Assembly (NCBI GenBank): GCA_947247005.1
Contig: OX365962.1
Location: 2,577,201-2,641,200, forward strand
From: Spisula solida
Taxonomy: Eukaryota; Mollusca; Bivalvia; Venerida; Mactridae
Length of the DNA: 64,000 nt
Direction of reading: 5' to 3'
The position numbers and the translations under genes are program-made. Below, one piece after another: positions 1 to 11,500 of the stretch. Each line of letters starts with the position of its first letter. Within the stretch, counting starts at the first letter, position 1. The notes below the pieces were generated by a model. The model had not been told where the DNA came from. It was given only the letters and a program-made list of their open reading frames with translations, and ran no database searches.

Positions 1-242
1 TCTAAAATGTGATACAATTTTGAACAGTTTACGTTAAGAACTCATCAAATACTGGATTTATGAACTTCTTGTTAACGTAACGTCAAATAACATTTGAATG
101 ACGTTTACGACGTCACTAACAAAGTTAGTATATATACTTCTCACTAGAAATAGTACATCAGAAATACTAAATCAGAGGACTTTTTACGACAGTTTATTAG
201 TTGTCAACTGGTGGGTTAGAATAGGATTCAATAGACATAACC

Positions 243-636
243 AGGGCCCGGAAATATAACAAAAACTTACACCCGGCACTCAAATATTGAAATTCATTCT
301 TTTGAGGTTCAAAGTGACAATTTTTAAGAACAAGAAGTTGTAATAATGTTAAATAGGTACTAAATACTATTTTTGGCTCATTTCATAGTGAAATTTAGTG
401 TATTTCGAAGCTATTAATATATTTTATCAGTTTATCAGATGAAATAATTACATTTATTACCCATAAATCATACATAATGGCAAACAAGATGTATCAAATG
501 TAATTTTCAACACTCATTAACAATTTTATTCATCTTCCTTCTCCAGATTTGCACTCTAGGGCAAACAATGGCTTATTATATCACATTTTCAATATTTGAG
601 TGCTGAGTGTAACTATTGGTTATAATTCCGGGCCCT
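243..636. mobile_element. MITE-like element with AGGGCCCGGAA terminal inverted repeats
   Basis: The ends read AGGGCCCGGAA and TTCCGGGCCCT. Inside them the left arm has ACACCCGGCACTCAAATATT and the right arm AATATTTGAGTGCTGAGTGT, imperfectly inverted. A related copy lies at about 39776-40026. No coding capacity: a non-autonomous DNA element. Confidence 0.6.
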
Positions 637-875
637 CAAGTCTGATTTTGTCGGAGTTAATGTAAAATGTTTCCTATAGATACATTTCCAAATACAAACC
701 AACACAAATATTATGTAATACTACAATTTATTGACGAAACACAAGGTGATGAGATGTCTCGGAGATGTTATCTTGGTTATACCATCTATACGTCATCTTC
801 GTCCTCATCCATAGCTGCAAATATAACAGGCATGCTTACATATAATATGTAATACTAGTAGTCAATTTACTAAGT

Positions 876-1169
876 AGAGGCGTAGTTCTGACGGACATCT
901 TATCAGTTGTCGATATAAAGGGGGAGTTCCGACGGACATCTTATCATTTGTCGATATAAAGGGGGAGTTTCGACGGACGTCTTATCAGTTGTCGATATAA
1001 AGGCCGAGTTCCGATGTACATCTTATCAGTTGTCGATTTAAAGGCGGAGTTCCGATGGACATCTTATCAGTTGTCGATATAAAGGCGGAGTTACGACGGA
1101 CATCTTATCAGTTGTCGATATAAAGGCGGAGTTCCGACGGACATCTTATCAGTTGTCGATATAGAGGCG
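876..1169. repeat. 41-bp minisatellite, 7 copies
   Basis: Direct tandem copies of a unit containing GACGGACATCTTATCAGTTG and TCGATATAAAGG, a few substitutions per copy. It lies beyond the last secure exon of the CCP/VWA gene. No coding sense. Confidence 0.9.
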
Positions 1170-1554
1170 TAGATTGGTAACTTAACAGTATATTTGCCTC
1201 TATAATAAACATTGATAAGATTCCCATTATAAATCCGCCTATTTATTGAATATTATTAAGATGCTATCGTAACTTAGCGTTTATAAATACTGCAAACTGA
1301 TAATTAAACTAATAGTTACTCAGGCTCTTTATAGAAAAGTAATAAGTCTTTAGAGATCATCGTTACTCCACCTCTATATTGAACACCATTAGTTTACCGT
1401 TACTCCGCCCATTTTGATTTTGTTCAACTTCGCCACCTTTAAGGAATATCGATAACAGACTAAGCGCCACTCCGCCTTTACATTGAACAACGATAAGATG
1501 ACGTCGTAACTTGGCCAATATATTGAAACACAGCAGAAGACAGCATTAAAAGAT

Positions 1555-1835
1555 AAAGACTGGCTCGATCAAAAGTAATATTGTAAAATCATTTCATTTC
1601 AATGGGATACCATTTCGTAGTTTTGGTGAAAAAGACCATTTTATGGGGACGTACTTCAGAATCAGAAAACCCATTCTTTTACCTGACTGAACTTGAACGC
1701 AAGTAAGACAGACACAGTAATCATGATAAATTTATTGATATACTCATTCAATGGGGATATAAATTGTTGTAGAAGTCATCAACGAAATCCACGAAATTAA
1801 ATCCCCACGAATATCTTGTGTAAATATTTTAAAGT
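1555..1835. repeat. Dispersed repeat shared with 23110-23460
   Basis: Both stretches share, in order, TTTCAATGGG, a GTGAAAAA/GCGAAAAA...CCATTTT segment, TGGGGACGTA, ACTTGAA-GCAAGTA, and AATCCACG-AATTAAATCCCC. This is diverged transposon-type DNA, not coding. The rest of 1170-2392 holds degenerate AGGCGGA/TCCGCC stretches and nothing recognised. Confidence 0.55.
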
Positions 1836-2112
1836 AAGAATGTTTTCATGCGTATGCTAATTTTGCTGTATAATTAAAAATTAAAACTGATTAAAAAAAA
1901 CAAAAATGGTTTATTTATTCTGTTTTTACTTTCAAATATGTTATGTGGTTGGCATTGGTTGGTTTGTGGGAAAAGGAGCTGTTACTGGTCATCGTCAGAT
2001 TCACATGCAAATTGTTGGGCATTGTGGTGGCTGTTTGCGGTCTTTTGAGTGTCTTTTTGTACCTTTCGTGCTGGCCTGTTTCTGTTGAATGTTGCCTTCC
2101 CTGTCCGATGAT

Positions 2113-2165
2113 TTATTTTTGTATTTGTGTTTCTTGAGGACATGATTTGAGACTGATTACAAATA
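2113..2165 (-). CDS. Doubtful 3'-terminal exon of the CCP/VWA gene
   Basis: An acceptor GTGTGCTACAG|TATTTG in phase 1 would add 17 residues (LFVISLKSCPQETQIQK) and stop at 2115-2113, with AATAAA overlapping the stop. Phase fits exon 14, but so short a tail is easily found by chance and no domain supports it. The gene may instead continue left of the window. Confidence 0.22.
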
Positions 2166-2392
2166 CTGTAGCACACAGACAATCCAAAGCCTCACAGAAA
2201 CGACGACAGCGCCTAGCCATCCACGCAAGAGTCAGACATAGAACGAACCATCCACATTCCCAAAGAATGGATATTTCAAGCAAGCCTATATACTCACTCC
2301 GCAATGAATGACACACTGTGGACTTCGAATTATGTGCATTATTAGCCATAAAGGGAGGTTATCATAAATGATAACTACACTACAAGACTTAC

Positions 2393-2599
2393 ATTCTTCA
2401 CAAGTCACTCCAGCTAAAGGTCCTTCTATAGAGGAGATCGTCTCGTAGTTGTCCACATGGAATACGAATGAAGAATTAGATGCTATGCTGTTTAGTTCAT
2501 TCTGGTCTGTATGACCCACCCCCACAGAATATATGGTGACTCCCTCATTACGTAACAGCTGAGCTTGTGTACTTGTCTCGTTCAGACGTCCACTCTTTC
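2393..2599 (-). CDS. Exon 14: VWA domain, last part
   Basis: 69 codons, phase 1-1, acceptor ATGATTAG|GAAAGAG and donor GAAGAAT|GTAAGT. Gly-Lys-Ser-Gly follows the TDG of exon 13, then AQLLRNEGVTIYSVGVGH (strand and turn), ELNSIAS and VFHVDNYETI, and a closing Cys (GVTCEE). This completes one VWA domain. The next exon must be phase 1; none was placed securely within 1-2392. Confidence 0.88.
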
Positions 2600-5500
2600 C
2601 TAATCATAGAAATAATTGTCGTAGGTTTGATTTATATTGTACTCACAGATACTTTTATAACAAGTACATGTATATATTCTTCGGCATATTTCAATTCAAG
2701 GATGAGGAACATTTCATTTGGCATTGAGGCGTGGGTTTTGTTTCTTGAAACAACACCCTCCCCCAGAGTATTGGTACCATAGCAACTTGGAATCAAATAC
2801 AAACGGAATGTGTTGCATCTACTTTAGTGCTATGTTGTTCAATTACATTATAATCCGTAACCTAAATTTTCAAAATTATTATTAGTAGAATCTAAATTCG
2901 TAAGTCATGTTCAAAAGTGTGTTTCTATGTGGACCGCGTACTTTTGGTGTCATTTGAAACAGTTGGATCATGTCTCTCCAGCTACATGAAAAGATTAAGC
3001 TGGTAGGTTCTCTAATGTACAATGTACTAATAACTTAAAAAGGATTGATATAGAAGGTAAAGGTTTGTAAATGTTTTAAATACTAGTAGTTAGGGCCCCG
3101 ATCTCACAGATGACATCTCAGCTCAAAATGACGAGTTTGTTTTTTTAATTTGAGAATGTGAGCTTGAGAAAAAGCTGAGGCTAGAACTCTTTAAATTTTA
3201 CTGCAATATTTTAACACTCGTTACTCTTTCGTAACACTTGATTACGAGCTTAACACAGGTAAGAAACAATTACTTGAAATAGTACTTGAGCTTAGATGAA
3301 GCTCGAGCTCAGATTAAGTTCGAGCTTAGATTAAGCAAGAGCTTAGATTAAGCTCGTACTGGTATGGAATGGTTTGAGGAGGTCGGGATTGAATTGGTTG
3401 ATATTTACCATCAGTGACAACAATAGCAATCTGTGATACATTCGGTCGTCTTCCGTTCTTTGCTGTAAACATTTCAGTTCTGGCTAACTCTAGTGCACTG
3501 TAAGTGGCCGTACCGCCCGTCAGGAATCTGCAATGTGATACATAAATGCGCTTAGTTCTGGCTAAATTTAGTGTATGTGGCCTTACCGCCCGTCAGGAAT
3601 CTGCAATGTGTTCAATAAATGTGCTTAGTTCTGGCTAAATCTAGTGTATGTGGCCTACCGCCCGTCAGGAATCTGCAATGTGATCAATAAATGTGTTTAG
3701 TTCAGGCTCACTCTAGTGTATGTGGCCGCACCGCCCGTCAGGAATCTGCAATGTGTTCAATACATGTGCTTAGTTCTGGCTAAATCTAGTGTATATGGCC
3801 ATACCGCCCGTCAGGAATCTGGAATGTGTTCAATACATGTGCTTAGTTCTGGCTAAATCTAGTGTATATGGCCATACCGCCCGTCAGGAATCTGGAATGT
3901 GATCAATAAATCTGTTTAGTTCAGGCTCACTCTAGTGTATGTGGCCTTACCGCCCGTCAGGAATCTGGAATGTGTTCAATACATGAGCTTAGTTCTGGCT
4001 AAATCTAGTGTATATGGCCATACCGCCCGTCAGGAATCTGGAATGTGATCAATAAATGTGTTTAGTTCAGGCTCACTCTAGTGTATGTGGCCTTACCGCC
4101 CGTCAGGAATCTGGAATGTGTTCAATACATGTGCTTAGTTCTGTCTAACTCTAGCTAGTGTATGTGGCCTTGCCGCCCGTCAGGAATCAGGAATGTGATC
4201 AATAAATGTGCTTAGTTCTGGCTAACTCTAGCTAGTGTATGTGGCCTTGCCGCTCATCAGGAATCTGCAATGTGAACAATAAATGTGCTTAGTTCTGGCT
4301 AAATCTAGTGTATATGGCCTTACCGCCCGTCAGGAATATGCAATGTGATCAATAAATGTGCTTTGTTCTTGTTAATTCTAGTGCATTGTAAGTGGCCGTC
4401 AATAAATGTGCTAAGTTCTTGTTAATTCTTGTGTATTGTAAGTGGTCGTCAATAAATGTGCTAATTTCTTGTTAATTCTAGTGCATTGTAAGTGGCCGTC
4501 AATAAATGTGCTAAGTTCTTGTTAATTCTTGTGTATTGTAAGTGGTCGTCAATAAATGTGCTAATTCTATTGCATTGTAAGTGGCCGTCAATAAATGTGC
4601 TAAGTTCTTGTTAATTCTTGTGTATTGTAAGTGGCCGTCAATAAATGTGCTTTGTTCTTGTTAATTCTAGTGCATTGTAAGTGGCCGTCAATACAATAAA
4701 TTTACTTTGTTATTGTTAATTCTAGTGCATTGTAAGTGGCCGTCAATAAATGTGCTTTGTTCTTGTTAGTTCTAGTGCATTGTAAGTGGCCGTCAATACA
4801 ATAAATTTACTTTGTTATTGTTAATTCTATTGCATTGTAAGTGGCCGTCAATAAGTGTACTTTTTTCTTGTTAATTCTTGTGTATTGTAAGTGGCCGTCA
4901 ATAAATGTGCTTTGTTCTTGTTAATTCTAGTGCATTGTAAGTGGCCGTCAATACAATAAATTTACTTTGTTATTGTTAATTCTAGTGCATTGTAAGTGGC
5001 CGTCAATAAATGTGCTATGTTCTTGTTGATTCTAGTGCATTGTAAGTGGCCGTCAATACAATAAATTTACTTTGTTATTGTTAATTCTAGTGCATTGTAA
5101 GTGGCCGTCAATAAATGTGCTTTGTTCTTGTTAATTCTAGTGCATTGTAAGTGGCCGTCAATAAATGTACTTTGTTTTTGTTAATTCTAGTGCATTGTAA
5201 GTGGTCGTCAATAAATGTGCTAAGTTGGTGTTAATTCTAGTGCATTGTAAGTGGCCGTCAATAAATGTACTAAGTTATTGTTAATTCTAGTGCATTGTAA
5301 GTGGCCGTCAATAAATTTGCTAAGTTCTTGTTAATTCTAGTGCATTGTAAGTGGCCGTCAATAAATGTACTAAGTTCTTGTTAATTCTAGTGCATTGTAA
5401 GTGGCCGTCAATAAATGTACTAAGTTCTTGTTAATTCTAGTGCATTGTAAGTGGCCGTCAATAAATGTACTAAGTTCTTGTTAATTCTAGTGCATTGTAA

Positions 5501-8500
5501 TGTGCTTATTTAGGTCGATTTTGAGTTTGAAGATGAAGCACGCATGTTAACATGCGTGGATGAAGGTAATGATGAACATATCAGAGTTTTAATCCAGCCA
5601 ATATATATACAGTACCAGATTTATATAGCGCCCTTTTCATGCGAACGCACGTTCAAAGGCACTTTACCCATGTTGCAGCCACAAGGGCGCAGGTACATCC
5701 TCTACCAGTGCAGATACAGCATGATCTGACCAAAGGGACAGACTGAGAGAAAGCCCCTGAAGGGAGAGAGAAACATTAGATACAGGCATGTCCCGGTGCT
5801 GCAGAGGTGCGCCTAGCTCTTATTTCGAATAGACAGCCTGGTTCTTTGATGTGCCCGGTGTATAGCATCGATACACAGCGTCCTGGCACTTCCAGATACA
5901 TTGCAGACCACACGGCCAGATATAGCGGGAAATATTATATTTCAGAAATGTCAAGTTCCGATGCCAGGGATTGAACCCACGACCTCTGGATTGACAGCCC
6001 AGTGCGTTACCACTGAGCTAAATCCGCTTAAGATGGTATACCTGTACTTACTTTGTGTTTTGTATCTGTTCAATCAGTTCTGTTTTGTTAGTGGTGTATT
6101 CATTCAGGTAGAATTGTCGGCTTACGGTGGTCGCAAACACAATCAGTCCAAATTGTGTTGTGTCGAACGGGAACCTGAAAACAAAACCTAGTTCTGAAGT
6201 ATAGTCGTTAAATGTACATCCGTTTAAACCACCGTCGACACACGTAATTGTGTCATTTAGTAAAGACAAAACAACCAGACCGTACATTCCAACACTTTTT
6301 AAAAATATTCTTAAATTTAAACAAGGAACTCAACCAATGTATAACATTCTGATAAAAACAGAAGTCAAACCAGCTTGTGTATCAAAATGGAATGAGGATT
6401 TAGGCTTGCAATTAACAGATAAAGACTGGAATATCATATTTTCAACTCCTTTCGAAATAACAACAGATTCAAACTTGCAATGGTTTCAATACAGAATTAT
6501 ACATGGAATTATTGGAACAAAATCTTTCTTATTTCGAATTAACTTCATAGATAGTGCAAACTGTTCTTTCTGTTTCTTTCATTTATAAATGACAATAACA
6601 ATTTGCAAACTTCGATTTTTATATGCAATGCATGTATAATATCATGTTATAATTATTTATCAATGATGCAGTAACCTTTTCACAGTTATTATTGCCCCCG
6701 AGTTTGTCTGATGTTATAGTAGATATTAGGTAATCTTGCTAATAGTCAATTCACTGGTTTATGACTTAATCCAAGTTGTAGAATCATAGTGTGTCATGTT
6801 ATTATGAAGCGCAATAGAATATTTGTAAATAACCTTTGCGCTTTATAAATGACATGCATTTGTATTTGTCACGAAATCCATCAATTAAAATATGAATTAA
6901 CGTAACACACCTGTTTACCATATCGCTTACAAATTCTTTAGTCTTTTGGAATCCACCCCTACCCATGCTGCCGGATCCGTCAACAATAAACACAACATCA
7001 ATAGCTTTAACAACACATTCTGTCAAATAAACGAGGGAAAACATCGTAGACTGTAAGAATCCATCATGAGCTTCTATGTAGGATAAGATATCTCACCAAA
7101 GGGATCGGATTTTAACCAGGGACGAGGCTTGCCGACTACATCGTTAAAATTCCGACCCGAGGGAGAGATATCCTTATCCTACATCGACTGTCTCATTATG
7201 GGTTAGTTTCGATTATTGATATAGGCTCTATATCATTAAGAAAACATTTTTTGAGCGTAACTTAACAGCGTACGCTTTATTTACGTCACAGCTTTATTTA
7301 CATCACCGCTTTATTTACGTCACCGCTTTATTTACGTCACCGCTTTATTTACGTCACCGCTTTATTTACGTCATCGCTTTATTTACGTCACCGCTTTATT
7401 TACGTCACAGCTTTATTTACATCACCGCTTTATTTACGTCACCGCTTTATTTACGTCACAGCTTTATTTACATCACCGCTTTATTTACGTCACAGCTTTA
7501 TTTACGTCACCGCTTTATTTACGTCACCGCTTTATTTACGCCACAGCTTTATTTACGTCACAGCTTTATTTACATCACAGCTTTATTTACGTCACAGCTT
7601 TATTTACATCACAGCTTTATTTACGTCACAGCTTTATTTACGTCACAGCTTTATTTACGTCACCGCTTTATTTACGTCACCGCTTTATTTACGTCACATC
7701 TTTATTTACGTCACAGCTTTATTTACGTCACCGCTTTATTTACGTCACAACTTTATTTACGTCACAGCTTTATTTATGTCACAGCTTTATTTACATCACC
7801 GCTTTATTTACGTCACCGCTTTATTTACGTCACCTAGCGATATCGTACGAACTAGGAACCTGTTTCAAGTGAATGGAAATGCGTGCACACTGCATGACGA
7901 TCCTGAACTAGATCGAAAACACATGTCCAATAACGGTGTATTGACATACAAGCTGAAGGCAATGGGTTCCAGAATGCTTTGTCGTTGCGTTATAACTTTC
8001 AAAATGCGTCTGTAGCTAAAAACATGATGTTTAGTATCAAATTGATGGAACTCTATTAAGTTATAGTTAGAAAATATTAAGTAAAATTTACTTAATATGT
8101 TCTAACTTACTTAGAATGTAACATCCAGCATTTTGATTGGCCGATGGAATACGGCGACAAGACAAGACAAGTCTGTTAATAGTAAAATGTTATTGATTAC
8201 ATTTTTATTTATCCAGCACTGATCGGCGTTTTCATTGGTTCAGAATGTAGGTTATTCTAAGAAATGGATAGAACATATGAAGTAAATATTTGATGATCAA
8301 AAAGGGCGGAGCAAGCAAAGCGAGTACTATTTAGTCATTTAAATTACTGATTATGTACTTAATGGTTAGAAAACAACATTCTGCATTTTAATTGGCCTGT
8401 AGAAATTCGCGCCAACACTTGACGTCACATCTGTTGAGAGCAAGTTTTTTAAAACGATTGAATTTTCATTTCACCGCCAAACATCGGCGTTTTCATTGGC

Positions 8501-11500
8501 TCAAAATGTAGGTTATATTCTATGAGCCAATGAAAACGCCGAATTTCGGCAGTTAAATGCAAATTTAATCATTAAAATTTTCTCTTCACAGACTTGACGT
8601 CATGCGTTGGCGCTAATTTCTATCGGCCAATCAGAATGCAGAATGTTATATTCTAAGCCAGTTAGAACATATTAAGCTCGCTCCGCCCTTTTTAATCATT
8701 AAAATTTACTATTTTATATGTTCTAACTATAATATAGATGGAGTACATACCACAGGATGGATATGGTGTACTCCAGGTGCCATTGTCACATGTAAGAACG
8801 TTATTACCACCGACCAGCTCGTATCGGTCCATACAGGTGAACGTTAAGGTCTCCGTTTCCCCTGTGGAGGTGACCACATATTTCGAGTTTGGTATATTCG
8901 GTACAACTTGACAGTCTGAAAATAAACATGTTTATAAAGCCTACGGTATCTGGTGTACATTATTTTTCAAACAAGGCAACCGATTGTCATTTATTAAAGG
9001 TGACATGAGCATATATCCAATAAGTAAGATGACGACACAACTTGTTTGTGGTCATCAATATGTATAACTTTTCATATCGGTGGAGGTCGCATTATGAACG
9101 TTTGCAACAGCGTTGGACAGCGTTTCAAAGGTCTATAAAATGACACCAAATGTCGGAAAATTACGTTCGCAAGAATGATTATTTACACTACGAACTTAAA
9201 ATACATACGTATGTATGTGGCGCCCATCAATTTACGAACATTTCTTAGCGTTAGACTACATTGGATCGCGTGTGCTAGCGCCTGACAACTTGCCAGCGTT
9301 GTAGTGATTTTCCAGTTGCGTATGTGAACGTTAGCTAACACAGATGTAGAGTATGTGCAGCGGTCCCTAACTTAGTTCAACTTAGACAAACGTGATGGCT
9401 ATCGTCAAACCCCGTTAGGATCCGTTGTACCTAATTTAAGCTGGGTTCACACTACCAGCGTTGATCAGCGTTTCAAAAGTAAAAAGAATGAGCCTAAACG
9501 TTGGTGAAATTACGCTCGCGAGGATGAATATTTTGGTTCACGCTACTAACGATGTGTATCAAACGCGCGCAAATGTTAGGAACGTTTCCTAGCGTTTGAC
9601 CACGTTTGACCGCGGTTACTAGCGCTTAACAACGTTTGCCTGCGTTGTAGTTATTTTTATCAGCGTATGTGAACTTTTGCCAACGCAGGTTAGCGTATGT
9701 GCAGCGGTCCCTAACTTAGTCGAATGAGTTGCCTACCGCTAGGATCCGTTGTACAAAGTTAACCTTAGTTACGGAAACGGTCTGGAAAGTTCGTCTGCGC
9801 TCACCACCTGAGTTACATGCGTATTCATTGTGTCCGATACCGTTGGCCGACGTTGGACAAACGTTTATTTGCGCTTGGGGAAAGTTCGCTTACGCCAGCC
9901 CTTGCGTTACTATCGCGTTCATTGCGTCGAATACACGTTGGTCTACGCTAGATAAACGTATCGATACCACCAGCGTTTTAGCAAACGTTTTCCTACTGAG
10001 TTTAACTTAAGCAAACTTTGATCAACTTAATCAGCGTTCAGGGACGTTTACAAAAAGAGCACAGCTTACACCAGCGTTGTTTATTTCCAAACGTCGACAA
10101 AGTTTTGTATGTTAAACAGTTTCAACGAACACATCGTTCTTCAACGTCCACCAGCGATCATGAAAAAAGTAAAAAAAGTTAAGTTACCCATTTTCGAGGG
10201 CTGCTTTCAGCAGTTCAGCCGTTCAGCCACCCTTTGACATTTTAACTTCCCCTGATCATCGGGCTACCTTAGGAAACCTGCGTTCGAGTCTCCACGGGGA
10301 GACTATGTGGGTGTGTCGCCTGGTGGGTGTGAAGCCAACATCGATCTGCGGCGCCCAGGAATATCGAACATGTACAGACACCGCCCTCACATGTACCAAT
10401 TCATACCTTGTTCGAGTGGAGCATGTGTGTTGTTCTTGCTCTGAGAAATTAAGCAGTAGCACAGACGTGGATCGAACCCGGAACATCTCGATCACAAAGC
10501 GCGCGCCATACCTCTAGGCCACCGCTACCCAACTTTTCAAAATGTTTAGTAACTTTTACTAGCGTAGCTGAACGTTTGTCCAAACGTCGGTTAACGTCGG
10601 TCTAAACGCTGTAGTGTGAACCCAGTTTAATCCGGTACGTTACATGGGAATTAAGCATAAAGCTGGTATCACACTACGGCATTTGGATCGACGTTTAGGC
10701 AAACGTTTAGTTCCACTAGTGAAAGTTACAAATCGTTTTGAAAAGTTTGTGATCGCTGAACAACGTTGTGTTCGTTGAAATTTTTTAACATGTACAAACT
10801 TTGTCGACGTTTGGAAATAAACGCTGATGTAAGTTGTGCTGCGTTTGTTAACGTTCCTGGACGCTGACCTAAGGCCAGAGTTCTTTTATTTTTCATTACT
10901 CGGACCCTCCTGCCCAATTTTTTGCCATTTTCAAAAAAAAAAATTGAAAAACTGGAAAAAAACAATATTGCATATAATGTTTTGATGATAAATGGACCAG
11001 CCTTGTTTTATTATTTCATTATTTTGTTAATGATAAGTTTTATTATATTAGTGTTTCACTACAGTGTCCTAGTCTTAAGATAAATTGGCTGTTTTCTTTG
11101 AACTCACACTGTTGTTGAGTGTTGATTGCTTTAAATCGGACCGTCATTGACTATTCTACCACCAACAGCTTGTGGAAGCTATATTTTGGGAGTTTTTATT
11201 TTTATTTTTTCCCTCCTCCTGCTGATTTTTTTCTGGAAAATATCCGAGTAACAAAAAATTAAAAAACTCTGGCTTAAGTTGATGCACAGGAACTTGCATT
11301 TATAATTTGAAAAATTATTTTTTTTTCACTAGACCCACTGTACTATTTTAATAGTACAGTAGGCCAAGTGAAAATTTGTTTTATTTTTTTTCAATTTTTT
11401 TTTCAAATTATTAATGCAAGTTCCTATGGTTGATGTTGGTTTGCTGTTAAACATTGTTTGCACGTCTGCTGAAATGCAGGTGGTGTCGATAAAATGAGTT

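Noticed and set aside
1982..2182. 66-codon charged minus ORF ending ACESDDDQ as the last exon
   Set aside because: Looks coding by composition, but its frame does not fit the phase-1 end of exon 14 from any good acceptor.
3472..5500. CRISPR-like array
   Set aside because: Contiguous minisatellite without unique spacers in an animal gene; units derive from an exon.
5962..6029. tRNA-Asp gene on the minus strand
   Set aside because: The cloverleaf-like head is fused to a ~400-bp body repeated at 49069-49482, so it is a SINE.
5901..6191. 96-codon plus ORF containing MPGIEPTTSGLTAQ
   Set aside because: Reverse-strand reading of the SINE tRNA head running over exon 12 of the other strand.
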